Notes: generated by a model from the sequence alone, not told the origin. Numbered from the stretch's first letter, positions 1 through 12,603 are shown. The stretch is DNA of 64,000 bases from Camelus bactrianus (GCF_048773025.1 NC_133575.1:72648537-72712536), one strand, 5' to 3'. Made by a program: numbers and translations.

Positions 1-446
1 CTTACACAAGAGTCACAAGTCAAAATGGAAATCTGAGAAGGACTACTCTAAAAATAAACTGGATTATAAATACTCTAAGAGACAGAGATACAAGACCATA
101 TTACTCATTTCACATGGTTATTTAAATTTATAATAAGCCTAATAACATACTGAAAACTATGAGGGAAAAAAATGTTAGCAGTAGGCAATGGAAAAAAGAA
201 TTCATAAATAAGTAGAAATTTTAGTCATGAGAAATATAATTGTTGAAACAAGTATGGATGCAAAATGAACTAGAATTTTGGGAAACCAGATTGACAAATT
301 TTCCCAGAGGGAAACAGAAATGGCAGAAGAAATAGAAAATGCCAAACAAACAATAGATAAAAGCTGAGAGAAGAGTAGAAAGTAAATATATAACTGCTTA
401 ATATGGGCCAGGAAAAGTTAGTAGGAAAATCTTATGAGGTCAGATC
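1..446. other. Unassigned AT-rich sequence
   Basis: No reading frame, tRNA-like fold or repeat family could be recognised here. The A-rich + strand composition with many short adenine runs looks like decayed L1 sequence, but no diagnostic L1 segment was found. No gene is supported. Confidence 0.4.
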
Positions 447-592
447 TATTGTCATCAATCTCATTTTAGATAAAAAGCCTAAGGTACAAAGAAATTAAGT
501 AATTCACTAATATATGAGATAACAAAGTTGTGAACTCAGATGTTTAAACACCAGAGACCATACTTTCTGACTCCTATGCTTTTTCATAATCT
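447..592 (-). mobile_element. MIR SINE fragment, antisense
   Basis: Read on the minus strand, the segment follows the MIR core: an accession-like stretch corresponding to the loss-of-function 'aactcagatgtttaaacacc' region, then the core in which MIR reads as 'protein-free' conserved sequence ending at the complement of 'ctcattttagataaaaagcc'. The order of these blocks and their spacing match MIR. MIR is an ancient tRNA-derived SINE shared by all mammals. The copy is heavily diverged and has no function visible here. Confidence 0.65.
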
Positions 593-1040
593 GAGTCCCA
601 GAAGGAGAAAAAGTAAAATTGAGAAAAAAATGTTAGAAGAAATAATATATAAAATTAGCTCATAAGTAAAATATAAATGAAAGATGTTACATTGAGAAAA
701 ATAGACAAATAGGAGAAAAAATAACAATAATGTCACCTAGATAATTAGATAAAAGTAAGAATATGAAAGACAAAGAGAAAAACCTAAAAAACTTCCAGAT
801 AGAAAGAGATTACTTAAAAAAATCAGCTTAATAGACTTTTCAAACACAACACTAAAAATAGAAGACAATGGAGTAATATTTTCTAAAGCAATAAAGAGGG
901 TAAAGAGAATGTTTAAATCTAGCCAAATTATCATGAAAATGTGAGAGCATAAGACAAAAAAACACACAGGCACAGAGGCCTCAGACATTTTGCAGCACAA
1001 AGACACACTTTTGAAACAATTTTGGAGGATCTAATTGAAT
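593..1040 (+). mobile_element. Old L1 (L1M-type) fragment, ORF1 3' part
   Basis: The stretch around 765-1030 runs in the order expected of the ORF1 C-terminal region of old mammalian L1s: a segment like 'agaagacaatggagtaat' near 862, then 'gtgagagcataagac', then a segment about 'cagacattttgcagcac' near 982. The copy is strongly diverged and holds no continuous frame on the + strand. It ends where the LTR-like element begins at 1045. Confidence 0.45.
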
Positions 1041-1044
1041 AATA

Positions 1045-1593
1045 ATGAGACAGGAGGGAAGAGGGGCAGGGCACAACCATTAAAAGAATTACACAGCAAT
1101 TTGCACCAGGATGGCAAAAGATTCAACTCCTAGTAGACCTTGAGGCCCAAAATGGCAGGAGACTTGACTTCCAGTAGACCTTGAGCTTCATTGTATGCTC
1201 ATTGTAATATATTAGCATGGTAAATGACACACCTGCAGGGACCATGACAGTTCCAAGGCTGACCATAAAAGATCAAAAAGTGGGTGGTGGCCCAGTTCCT
1301 GGGAATCCCCACCTCCCCCAAGAGTAGTTGGAATAGTCCTCCCACTTGTTAGCATATGAAGTTATGGAGCCCATAAAAACTAACAACTCTGCTCTTCCTG
1401 GCCTTTCTCTTGCCTTTTGAGAAGGCTTGCATTATGTCTACAGAATGTGTATCTCCTAAGCTTGGGTTGATCTATCTTGCCTTTGGAGATGGCCTGCACT
1501 GTTTATGAAGTATGTATCTCCCTGAATAAATCTGCCTTTACTGAACTGTGGCTTGCTCCTGAATTATTTTCTGTGTGAAGCCAAGGACCCACA
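1045..1593 (+). mobile_element. LTR-like element, probably 5' LTR of the ERV fossil
   Basis: About 550 bp beginning TGAG and ending CCACA, with a TATA-like 'cataaaaac' near 1371 and a polyadenylation signal AATAAA at 1525-1530. It lies just upstream of ERV-L-like internal sequence in the same orientation, so it may be that element's 5' LTR, but its family was not recognised and the 3' boundary is a judgement. An old, non-autonomous remnant. Confidence 0.55.
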
Positions 1594-4190
1594 GATGGCA
1601 GGGCACATCTCAGGGACTCAACGAAGACCTGAGACGTGGCCATCCTCTCACCCTACATTTTCCTGTGTCAAAGGGATTCAGAGGCTTAGCATTGAAATCT
1701 TAGATTGGGTTTGTCATTTAAGACCTATTCACCCACAGTGAGAGGTCCAAAAGACCTAACTTTTACCAATGTTTTGAGAAATAAATTTGTGAAGGGAACA
1801 CCAGTATCCTCAAAGATCTCAGTGATTCTTTTTCTTTGTAGGCCAGACTTTACAGAGGGAACCACAGCCAATCAATGAAAAACCTAAATGCAATGGGAAT
1901 AATTGGATTTTAGGGTAGCAGGAGCTAAGTCCTGTATTCAACTACCAAAGATGAATTGAATTTGATCTGGTTACTCTGATGGACAACCAAGTCAAAGCAG
2001 CAATGAGAATAATGACTTACCCAGATCTATGGTATTGGCTGGTTAATCATGGTGTTCCTAGAAGTGAAATAAATAGGAAGTCTACTTAATTCTTACTTGA
2101 TTTGTGTAAGTGGAAAGGATCTAGGTAAGGGGAAGAAACATGTAATGCAAACCATAAAAACAGAGAGTCATGGACCCTCAATCAATTTCCAGACTTGAGA
2201 CAGTTTACAGACCCAGACCCAGACCCAGACCCAGAACAACTTTGAATAAAAGTGAAGTCAGGAACACTTGAGGAAGTATCTACTACTGAAAATTTATCCT
2301 GTAATCTTTCTCCCAGCCTGCACGAAAGGGGCCAATAGCCTTTTACCAGGATAACTGTACTTAGGAGGGAAATAATCAGACCTTTCAGGGACTACTGACA
2401 CTAGCTCTGAATTGGCACTGATTGCAGGAGATTCAAAATGTCACTGTGGAAACTACTCAAATATTCATCAATTGTTGAATGTATAAATAGTAGCTGGCAT
2501 TAAAAAAATGTCACTGTGGCCCTCCAGTCAGAGGAGGGGTTTATGGAGGTGAGGTGATCAGTGGAGATTTAGTTCTCACATGTCTTGTAATGGTTACAGT
2601 GTGTCCCTGAGCCCATCCTGTGGTTATTTCCCCACTTCCAGAATGCTTAATTGAAGTAGGTTTACTTAGCAGCTGGCAGAATCCCCACATTGGTTCCATG
2701 ACCTGTGGAATAAGAGCTGTTATGATGGGAAAGGCCAAGTAGAAGCCACTAAAATTGCCTAAATCAAAAACAAACAACAAAAAACAAAACACAAAAACCA
2801 TCAAAAGTGATATCTCATCCCTGGAGGGCCTGCAGAGATTAGTGCTACCATCAAGGACTTGAAAAATGCAAGGGTGGTGATTCCCACCACAGCCCCAATT
2901 CAACTATTCTATTTGGCCTGTGCAGAAAACAGATGGATCTTAGAGAATGACAGTGGATTTTCATAATCTTAACCAGGTGGTGACAATTATTGCAGCTGCT
3001 ATATCAGATGTGGTTTCATTGCTTGAACAAATTAACACATCCTTTGTACCTGGTATGTAGCTATTGCTCTGACAAATGCCTGTTTCTCCATCTCGGTCCA
3101 TAAGATCTACCAGAAGCAGTTTGCTTTTAAGGCCAATAATACACTATTGCTGCCCTACCTCAGGGGGATATCAACTCTGCTGTGCTATGTCATAATTTAG
3201 TTTACAGGGGTCTTGATCACATTTTCCTTTCTTAAGATATTACACTGGTTCTTGACATTATGCTGATTGGACCTACTGAGTGAGAAGTAGCAGCTCTTCT
3301 AGACTTATTGGTAAGATATTTGCATATCAGAGGGTGGTGGTAAATAAAAGTGACTAAAGTTCAGGAGCTTTCTACCTCAGTGAAACATCTAAGGGTCCAG
3401 TGCTGTGGAGCATATCAAAATAGCCTTTCTAAGGTGAAGGATAAGCTGGCTATTATTAAAACAAAAAAAGAGGTACAATGTTTAGTGGGCCTCCTTGAAT
3501 TTGGGAGGCCACATAGTCCTCATTTGGGTGTGTTGCTCTGACCCATTTACTGAGTGACCTCCCCCACAAAAAGCTTCTAGTTCGGAATGGGGCCCAGAAC
3601 AAAAGATGGTTCTGTGACAGCTGCAGGATGCTGTTCAAACTACTCTGCCATTTGGGCCATATAATCCAGCAGATTCCATGTTGTTTGAAGTAGCAGTGGT
3701 AGATGGAAAATGCTTGGGTGGGTCTCTATAGGTATTCACAGCTCAGGCTTTAAGGATTTTGGAGCAAGGTCCTGCCATCATCCACAGTTAATTGCTTGTT
3801 CTTTGAGAAACAGCTGTTGGCCTGCTACTGGGCCTTAGTAGAGATTGAATGCTTTACTATGTGCCACCAAATAACCATGTGACCTGAGCTGCCCATCATG
3901 AACAGGTTGTTGTCCAACCAACCATGCCGTGAAGTTTGACATGTGTAGCAACACTCCATTATCAAAATGGTGATTGTATATATATGATCGGTCCCAAGCA
4001 GGCCCTGAAGGCACGAGTAAGCTACATGAAGAAGTGGCCCAAAAGCCCATGATCCCCACCCCTGCTACATACCCATGGCCTCATGGAGAGCTTCTTACAG
4101 TCAGTTGACAGAGGAGGAAAAGACTCAGGCCTTTTTCACAGACTATTCTGCCTGATATATAGTCACCAGCAAAAATGAACTACAGTCTCT
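1594..4190 (+). mobile_element. ERV-L (class III) fossil: gag remnant, protease, RT, start of RNase H
   Basis: Translated similarity in collinear order on the + strand is recognisable to the ERV-L polyprotein: the protease region from about 2400, reverse transcriptase from about 2900 to 3600, and the start of RNase H up to about 4190. A six-base unit (GACCCA) is repeated about four times near 2213-2235 in the gag-pro interval. The copy is clearly a broken fossil with many breaks, spread over all its parts, and no second LTR was recognised downstream. ERV-L elements predate the placental radiation, although some lineages amplified later. A small insertion is described separately. Confidence 0.8.
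2435..2519. mobile_element. Tiny insertion flanked by a 15-bp direct repeat, inside the ERV-L fossil
   Basis: The 15-bp sequence aaaatgtcactgtgg occurs at 2435-2449 and again at 2505-2519, enclosing 55 bp at 2450-2504 whose last bases are adenines. Part of the insert ('ttcatcaattgttgaatg') faintly recalls the L1 ORF2 3' region. A duplicated target with an A-rich end suggests an extremely short retroposed insert; a local duplication is the alternative. Confidence 0.5.
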
Positions 4191-4305
4191 CTCTGGAACA
4201 CCCTTCTAATACATATTTGTATATACCCTATTGGTCCTATTTCTCTGGGGAACCCTATTACAACATATAAAAATATCAAAACATACATAGCAAAAATGAA
4301 TAGTA

Positions 4306-4496
4306 CAATTGACCCTTGAACAACACGGGTTGGAACTACATTGGTCCACTTGTACTGTGATATATTTTAATAGTAAATACCATAGTACTGCATAGTCTGT
4401 GGTTGGTTGAATCTGTGAATGCAGAAGAACCCTAGATATGGAGGGCCAAAAATAAATTATATGTGGATTAACCCTCCATTGTTCAAGGGTCAACTG
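4306..4496. mobile_element. Tigger-type (pogo/TcMar) MITE with TA target duplication
   Basis: A 191-bp element with near-perfect terminal inverted repeats: the left end reads 'caattgacccttgaacaac' and the right end, complemented, 'cagttgacccttgaacaat'. It is flanked by TA at 4304-4305 and 4497-4498, the expected TcMar target duplication. It has no transposase frame, so it moved in trans. The interior near 4395-4450 resembles the end of another Tigger MITE (MER2-like), which suggests a chimera or a nested copy. Confidence 0.82.
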
Positions 4497-4599
4497 TACA
4501 AGGAAAAATAAAATGTCTCCCTTCATTGCGGAAAATTTCAAAACAGTCTTATTTGTATTTAACATTTATAAAAATAGATCAAAGTCTGAGAGTGGCATT

Positions 4600-5665
4600 A
4601 GAAAAATGGTAGACTAGGAAGCAGAATAAGACTTCATTCTCCTATGTAGACATCCAAATGTAAAAGCTGACTAATATGATCTTGTAGGAGCTTTAGAAAC
4701 ACTCAAATGCTTACGACAACCTAGCAAACACCCAATCAAGGAAAAAAGCCATATTCAAAACAGTAGGAAATTTAATAATATTTTTGTTTACCTTTTCTCA
4801 CCCCTTCCCTCATACATCATGGTCTTGGACTGTAAGAGGTAGCAGCCTAAAGTGCAAATTCTCTCTTTAAAACTCTAGGGAACAGAGAAGATATTATTTG
4901 CAATGTTCTAACATGTTTGGGGAGCTGCCTGAAGGAATGGTCTTTGTTTAGTCTACCTCGGAACTCAGGTGGGGAAATGCAGCTGAAAGAGGTGGGCACT
5001 GATCTTAAATGCTGCAGAGAGGCAAAGAACCATGAGTACCCAAGGTAAGAAAACATGAGTGGAGACAAACAATAGAGCATGTAAGATCCCAAGGATTAGC
5101 TAAGGTGAGATTCTTTGGGAAATAAAAGCACATAAAAGCAGCTGTGTATAAGGAAGGATAAATTGAAAAAGCAAACATAGGCTGAGGCAAGACTTGTTCA
5201 GAAGAGCTCTAAGAAGACATTCAACCTTAATCTTGGGCTGATTCCAAGGCTGAAAAAATGCCCTATTTATTAGTGAAGGACTTCTCTGGCCCAGAGCCAG
5301 TCTGCAAAGACTGAGAGAGGAGGCTGTTTTTCAAATGCTTAATTTTCAACAACAGCAAAATCACAAGGTGTACAAAGAAACAGGAAAACATGGCCCATTC
5401 AAGGGTAGAAAATAAAGTGAAAGAAACCATCCCTGGATAAACACAGGCATTGATTTACTAGATGAAACTTTAAAATAACTGCCTTAAATCTGCTCAAAGA
5501 GCTAAAGGAACTAAAAAAAATCAGGAAAACAATATATGAATAAAAGAGATAGAAATTATAAATGAAACCAAAGAGAAATGTTGATGCTGAAAAATACAAT
5601 TACTGAGTCAAAATATTTACCAAAGGACTTCAAGAGAAGACTCAAGCAAGCAGAAGAAAGAATTA
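4600..5665 (+). mobile_element. Old L1 5' part: probable 5'UTR and ORF1 beginning
   Basis: From about 5390 the + strand matches the order of an old L1 ORF1 N-terminal region, including 'atggcccattcaagggtag' and a coiled-coil-coding stretch ending near 'caagcagaagaaagaatt' at 5660. The sequence from 4600 to 5390 is probably the matching 5'UTR, on weaker evidence. No long frame remains open. It stops abruptly at 5665 where antisense L1 3' sequence starts. Confidence 0.6.
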
Positions 5666-6960
5666 GCATAGTTATTGACTGTAGTCCCCACATTGTACAT
5701 TTCATATCCATGAATCATTTATTTTGCACTTGGAAGTTTGTATCTCTTAATCTCCCTCACCTACTGTTCCCTCCCACCCCCAATCTGGCAATCATCTGTT
5801 TATTCTCTGTATCTATAACTCTGTTTCTGTTTTGTTATGTTTGTTCATTTGTTTTATTATTTTTATATTCAACATATAAGTGAAATCATATAGGATTTTT
5901 CTTTCTTTGTCATATATCACATCTTCTTTAACCATTCATCTATTGATGGGCACTTAGGTTGCTTCCATATATTGGCTATAGTAAATAATGTGCAATAAAC
6001 ATAGGGGTACATATATCTTTTCTAATTAGTGGTTTTGTTTTCTTTGAATAAATATCTGGGTGTGAAATTGCTACATCGTATGATAGTTTTATTTTTAATT
6101 TTTTGAGAAAACTCCATACTATTTTCCATAGTGGGTGGCTGCACCAACTTACACTCCCACCAACCAAAGTTTCCCTTTTCTCTACAAGTTCTCACCAACA
6201 CTTATTTGTTGTCTTTTTGATAATAGCCATTCTGACAGATGTGATATGATATCTCATCATGGTTTGTTCCTTCTCAAGTATTTTTTGGCTATTTGGGATC
6301 TTTTGTGTTTCCATACATATTTTAAAATTATTTGCCTAGTTCTGTGAAAAAAGTCATTGGTATTTTGATAGGGATTACACTGAATCTGTAGGTCACCTTG
6401 GGTTGTACAGTCATTTTACCAATATTAATTCTTCCAATCCATGAGTGTGTTATAGCTTTCAATTTGTGTTGTCTTCAATTTCGTTCATCAGTGTCTTATT
6501 GTTTCTCAGTATAGGTCTTTTACCTGCCCCCTTAGGTAGGTTTATTCTTAGGTATTTTATTCTTTTTGATGTAATTGCAAATGAGATTGTTTCCTTAATT
6601 TCTCTTTCTGATAGTTCATTGTCAGTGCATAAAAGTGCAACAGATTTCTGTATATTAATGTTGTATCCTGCAAAAATATCAAATTCATTGATGAGTTCTA
6701 GTAGATTTGGGTGGCATCTTTAAGATTTTCTATGTATAGTACGATGGCATCTGAAAGCAGTGAAGGCTTATTTCTTCCTTTCCAATTTTGATTCCTTTTA
6801 TTACTTTTCATTGTCTGATTGCTGTGGCTAGGATTTCCAATTCTATGTTGAATAAAAATGGCAAGATTGGGCATCCTTGTCTTTTTTCTTATCTTAGAGG
6901 ACATGCTTTCAGTTTTTCATTGTTGAATATGATGTTAGCTCTGAGGCAATGAACTCATCA
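5666..6960 (-). mobile_element. L1 (L1MA/L1MB-like) 3'UTR and ORF2 C-terminal part, antisense
   Basis: The + strand shows the complement of an L1 3' end. The 3'UTR ('gtagtccccacattgtacat' onward) lies at 5680-5890 and the ORF2 C-terminal region at 5890-6250 ('atgggcacttaggttgcttc'). From about 6250 to 6950 comes the complement of the RT region, with 'gggcatccttgtctttt' near 6868. The join near 6260 skips several hundred bases of ORF2. Stops and shifts are frequent, so it is inactive. Confidence 0.82.
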
Positions 6961-7515
6961 AACTCAAAAGGTAATAAAACAAACAACTCAATTTAAAAAA
7001 TGAGCAATAGTCTAAATAGACACCTTAACAAAGAAGGCATACTGATGACAAATAAGCATATGAAAAGATTCTTAACTTTTGTTATTAGATTAGTGCAAAG
7101 TAAAACAATGAGATAACACTACACACTATTCAAAAAAGTTCAAAATATAAAATAAACTGCTAATTTAAATTGTTGGCAAAGATGTAGAACAAGAGGAATT
7201 CTCATTCATTGCTGGTAGAAATAAAAAATGGGACAAATACTTTTGAATATAATTTGGCAATTTTTTTACAAAGCTAAACATATTTACTCACCTGATTTGA
7301 AGATACATGCCCATATATAAAAACTGCAAGCAAATGATTATAATAGTATTATTTACAATGAACAAAAAAATGGAAGCAACCAAAAATTTCTTCAAATAGG
7401 TGAATATGTAAACAAATTCTCATAGATTCATACAATGTTATATTATTGAATGATAAAGAAAAATGAGCTATCAAGCCATGGGAAAAATATGGTTTAATCT
7501 TAAATGTGCATTGCT
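6961..7515 (+). mobile_element. Old L1 ORF2 C-terminal fragment, sense
   Basis: The + strand follows the ORF2 C-terminal region: 'caactcaatttaaaaaatg', then 'gaattctcattcattgctgg' near 7195, then 'tatttacaatgaacaaaaa' near 7350, ending near 'attgctaagtgaaggaa'. It abuts the antisense L1 block head to head, so part of ORF2 is present in inverted, diverged form on both sides of position 6960. Confidence 0.75.
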
Positions 7516-7623
7516 AAGTGAAGGAAGTTGGTCTGGAAACAACTTCTAGAGATGGTAAAAAGATCAATTCAGGAGAAAGCAAGGAAGGTTGAATGGGGAA
7601 AACCTAGGGGAATTTTTAAGACA

Positions 7624-8345
7624 GTGTATAATACTTGTAATATAAAATATGTATCTGGTCTTTGTTCCAGTTTCTGGCACAGAGCTTCAAAAACTCTTAG
7701 AATTCCCTAAATAATGGGAACATCTTTGCTTTGCTAATGATAGGCCCCTAGGTAGCTTCTGGATTGGTCTGGTCATTAGAAAGACCAACAATTTGGCTAG
7801 AAGATTAGAACTTTGGGCCAGCATGACCTCTAGGGAGGGCAGGAGAAGAGGAGGATTTTGAGTTTAATTGCATGGTGAACGATTTAATCAATCATGCCTA
7901 TGTAATGAAACCCCAATAAAACTTCTGGACGTCTGGACTCAATGGAGTTCCCTGGCTGAAGAATACATTAATATGCCAGGGGGGTCAATGCACTCAAATT
8001 TTTAAGGAGAGAGAGCAAAAGTTCTGAATTCCTTCCCAGACCTCATCTCATGCATGTCTTCATTTCGGTGTTTCTGATCGGCATCCTTTGTAATAAAACT
8101 GTAATCCTTAAGAATAGCACTCTCCCGAGTCCTGTGAGTTGTTGTAGTGAATTATCAAATCTGAGAAAGTAATGGGAATCTTCACATTTGTAACTGGTTA
8201 ATCAGAACTGCATGTGACCCGGGGAGCCCCTGAAGTGTGGCTGGTGTCAGAAGTAAGGGCAGTCTTGTGGATGACTTAGTGCTTAAATATGTGGTGGTCA
8301 ACACTGTCCCCAAGTAGTAAGTGTCAGAACTGAAATGCAGTATAC
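7624..8345 (+). mobile_element. Old LTR (ERV-L-like), first of two copies of this family
   Basis: A segment opening TGTATAATACTTG, with 'ccagtttctggcacagagc' near 7667, a TATA-like/CAAT-like interval near 7885-7920 and AATAAA near 8091. The downstream part 'ctggtgtcagaagtaaggg' near 8240 may already be internal sequence past the LTR. The same family begins again at 63788. Family name uncertain; class inferred from general resemblance. Confidence 0.6.
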
Positions 8346-8399
8346 TCAGCTGGGGATGAAACAAAACAAGGCTGTAATGGTAAATAGATGACATATGCA

Positions 8400-10070
8400 T
8401 TTATCAAAACCCATAGAATTCTACAACTTTTCACAAAGAGTAAACAGTAAGGAATGCAAATTAAAAATTATATAGGAGGTCAAGATGTCCCATGATGGAA
8501 TGCAGAATATGGCAAAACAATCTAACTGTATTATAAAAATATGGTACAACTTCATTAAGGGGAATGAAGGAAAATGTTCTGACCTATGTAACCTTGAAAA
8601 TAAGTGGAATCTATAATGTTTAAAGCAAAAAAATGTGTGCTAAGCACTGTACTGTAGTTGATAAAAATGGCTTTGCTCAGTGATATGGCTTAACAATTGT
8701 GATATTGCTATAAATGTATACTGGAAATAATAATTGAGTAAATGGATGGCAAAAGGTGGGAACCCGATTTCTCCCTATTTGAGTAGATTTACACATAAGC
8801 AAGGGGTGGAGGCTTTAATGATCCATGCAGTAATTAAGTTGGAGACATCAGTATGAACTCATGTGTAACTTAAGGTAGATACCAATGACTACATATAAAA
8901 ATATTTACAGATATTTGTATGTACAGGTTAGCCTACACACACACACATATATGTTTTTGCTTTTTTGCAGCTGAGGGGGCCTAAAAGGAGTGATATCCCA
9001 ATAACAAAGATCATGCTTAGTAGCAAGATCTTGGTTTCGAATACCATTCTCCAATAAAAGGACCAAAGATCCTTGGAGAATTGGCTGAATCTAAGACTAC
9101 GGCAGGAAAAATACAAGATAAGCCTGAAGCTTCTTGCAGAGCCAGAAAATAAAAATGTGCTTAATAGAAAACAAAATAATAAAACACATTAATGGGGACA
9201 TACCAAAGGGACAAAGAAGCTATGTGATATCTCCCAATGGTCAATGATGGAACAATTTGAATGACACAACAAAGTAGTATTAAATTGTAACTTAAAGTAT
9301 ACAAGAAGCTACCATGATTCCAAAATAATATAAATAAAGGATTGAATACATTAGTTAATGAGGGAGGTGAGACAAATCTTTCATACAGATAAATTCCAAA
9401 TAAAGTATTCTTATGATACATCCTAAAGGAGGAGAATATAACTCCTCATTCCTTACGGATGGGCTCTTCTTTTGGAAGAGTATGGAACAGGGCAGAAAGT
9501 AACACTAAAATGGAGAAACTTAACAAATACTATTTCAGTCTGATGATCAAGGTCAACATCAACAGTAATAAACTATGTTGATAGTATCCACTTTTGATGC
9601 AATGTGATGACAATGACACTGTATCTCCGTTACCTACTGCTCACGCACATTATTCCAGTGTAATCATTAGTGAAACATCAGATTAATCTCAGTTGAGGGA
9701 GAGCCTATAAAGTGCCTTATCAGTGCTCTTCAAACTGTCAAGGTTGTCAAAAGCAAGAAAAATCTGGGAAAGAGTCACAGCCAAAAGAAGCCTAAGGAGA
9801 TATGATAACTAAGTGTAATTAGTATGCTGGATGGAATCCTGGAACTAAAGAAAAAGGATATTAAGGAAAAAAATAGTAATAATGTATCAATGTCAGCTCA
9901 TTAATTGTGAAAAATATACCATACTAATGCAAGATGTTAATAATTAGGGAAACTAAATTTGGAGAATATAGATCCTCTGTTTTATCTTCACAACTTTTTG
10001 TAAATCTAAGCTTTTCTAAAACAAAAGGTGGATTTTTAAAAAATGTTGAACCAAGAATTTAATGGAGGCC
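8400..10070 (+). mobile_element. Old L1 (L1MC/L1ME-type) 3'UTR, sense
   Basis: The + strand follows the long 3'UTR of this L1 group. Recognisable landmarks in order are 'gaggtcaagatgtcccat' near 8477, 'gtatactggaaataataat' near 8717, the 'ccaataaaaggaccaaagat' segment near 9052, 'gatgatcaaggtcaacatc' near 9541 and the terminal 'aagcttttctaaaacaaaag' near 10010. A small CA/TA run at 8935-8950 lies inside. The same UTR occurs antisense at 56880-58140. Confidence 0.85.
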
Positions 10071-10597
10071 ATCATGGTTACAAAAAAGAAAAAAACAAAC
10101 AGTGGATTTCCTTTACTTTAGGAGATTGATCCAAAATATTGCTGTGATTTATGATTGAAATATTGAAATCATAAAATATTAGAAAAAATATTAGGAAATT
10201 GGGAGGCAAGTTTTTGAAGTGTGAGTGGATGTAAAGTAGATTTTCCAGGTATGTATTGCATCTAAGAATTTGGCGGTATTAATAAAAGGAGATAAATTTG
10301 GAGCTATGGATAACCAGGTTGGAGGCAGTATAGAAATAATTTTGGAAAAATGACTCTGAGGGCATTTAATAGCCTGAGATCCTTGAGAAAATGGAGAACA
10401 GCTGTTGGATACTGTAAGAAAAAAATCAACTCAATCATCACAACAGTCTTCTTCCAGGAAGCTTTTGTTTTTGCTGCTGTTGAGGACAGTTAAACCAGAG
10501 GAACCAAAGAACAGCTGGGCTGCTGTGTACAATCCCTGAATCAAATGAGAGTCAAAGTTCTCCCGAGATGGAATCAGGAATTTATGAGACTGAAAAT
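10071..10597. other. Unassigned sequence before the purine tract
   Basis: No gene or repeat family recognised. The sequence is moderately AT-rich and has no long frame apart from those running into the microsatellite. Confidence 0.4.
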
Positions 10598-10882
<285 letters not shown>

Positions 10883-12603
10883 CAACTGTAGCCTTTCTAT
10901 TCTCCACACTCCTCCTTATCCTTTTGCCTAAAATGATAAATGTTGAGCGATAGGGAGGAATTAACCTGGTTAGTTTCTAAAAAGGAAATTTCAGAGTTCT
11001 TAAGTGCCTATGATGTCTGTGATACCACTGACCCAAAGTTGGATAAAGAAGGATGAACAGATCGAAGTCTGTGAGGAAGATCTGAGATTTAGCTATTATA
11101 TTTTTGAACTCAACTCACTGGAACTCTGCCTTAAAATTATTACCTCAGTAAAATCTAGAAATAATTTCATTTTGGATCCTCTTGAATATACACCAAATCA
11201 TAATAGCAAAAGAGTAAAAGAAAGAACAACCTTTCTAGAAAAAGGCTAGAAAGAATACAGAGGAGCAGAGAGTCTACTAATTCTGCATATTGAATCAAAA
11301 TCATACTTTTATCTTTGAATGCTAGATACATAACAGAAGCTTACTAAAATATTCGTTAAGTCATTCAGTCTTTGCAGTTTTAGTCACAGAGCTAAACAGA
11401 CAGATTCAATGTCCATATATGTATTCTTCTTTTAAGAATAAGATTTTGTGTTTGTTTTTTGTTTTGGTCTTGATTTTTGCTTGTCATTCCTGCCCCTTCT
11501 TCCAGCTTCTAGATAGTAAGGCAGACAATTCAACATGAAAGCCCACATCCTAGTTATTAGTTTAAATTATTGTGTCTCCCTGTTTGGCAGAATACCTGTA
11601 ACTTCTTGTAACTCGAATGTCTACATCATAACTTTAGATTGGCAGTTAAATTGCCTAAACTAACCCTTATTAGTTTCAAGTGTGGATGTGCCCTAAACAT
11701 AACCATTGTCCCTTTATTCAAAACAGATACTTCTAATTAAATTGAGGTACTTTTAGGCAAAACTTGCTAATGGAGCTCTTAAGTATGACTAAGAAAGTCC
11801 TCAAATTTTTTACTTAGGAAATTGCACATATGGAAGCAAAAAACTTCACCTTCAACCCCTCCATCTTGCCACTTGCTTATAGTCAATACCGCACAGATTT
11901 CAGAAGTGTTTATTTTGTCATAATTTATTAAAGATGGTTACATCACAATATTTGCTAGAATGACTGTGCTTTATAAAATCCAATTATGCCCTAGGCACTT
12001 GGGCCTCCTAAAAGGCATGAGTCAGCCTTCCCATTTGTGCTTTGAATAAGGAAGCTCTAAGTGAAACTCAAGGGAATGACTAAATCTAGATTCACTGGTT
12101 GTACATGCAGACAGAGGTTGGCTTGTAAGTTTTATATTGGGACCGAAGGCTGAGAAGTGCTTACTTAAAACCTGGTCTATTTTATTCGTAAGAAGCTCCG
12201 AACAGTAAAAATTTGGCAGCAGTTTTATAATCTTCAGCATGGACTCATGACCTTGAAGAGCTCCCTGAAATGGCTTTTCCTTTTGGCTTTTTTGGAGACT
12301 GACTATCAATTTAGCATGGGAGGATCATGGTAATAAATTGTAAATTGATCTAACAAAATCATATGTCATGTTTAATGGTGGCTCTGATTTCAAGAAAGTA
12401 CAGATAATTTCTCTCTAAAGGAGAATGACAAATTGTCCTTCTGTTTCTGCTTCCCTTAAAGGCATAACCTATGTAAACTGACAGATTCAGAAAACAGGAA
12501 GAAAAAAAAAAACAGAAAAGGGACTAGATCTATTTTTGTACTATGTATAATATACAAAGTACTTTTTTTTCAATCACCCTGCTAGCTTTTCTTAATTGGT
12601 CGT
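10883..12603. other. Unassigned, apparently repeat-poor sequence
   Basis: About 1.7 kb in which no repeat family was recognised. A 95-codon minus-strand frame at 12022-12309 and an 81-codon plus-strand frame at 11004-11249 show no recognisable domain, signal peptide or splice context and are best taken as chance frames. Could be unique intergenic DNA. Confidence 0.4.

Noticed and set aside
2213-2235. Short GACCCA tandem repeat as a possible minisatellite or CRISPR-like array
   Set aside because: Only about four units and no spacers; a local slippage product in the ERV-L fossil.
12022-12309. 95-codon minus-strand frame in repeat-poor DNA
   Set aside because: No recognisable domain, initiation context or splice sites; compatible with chance at this length.
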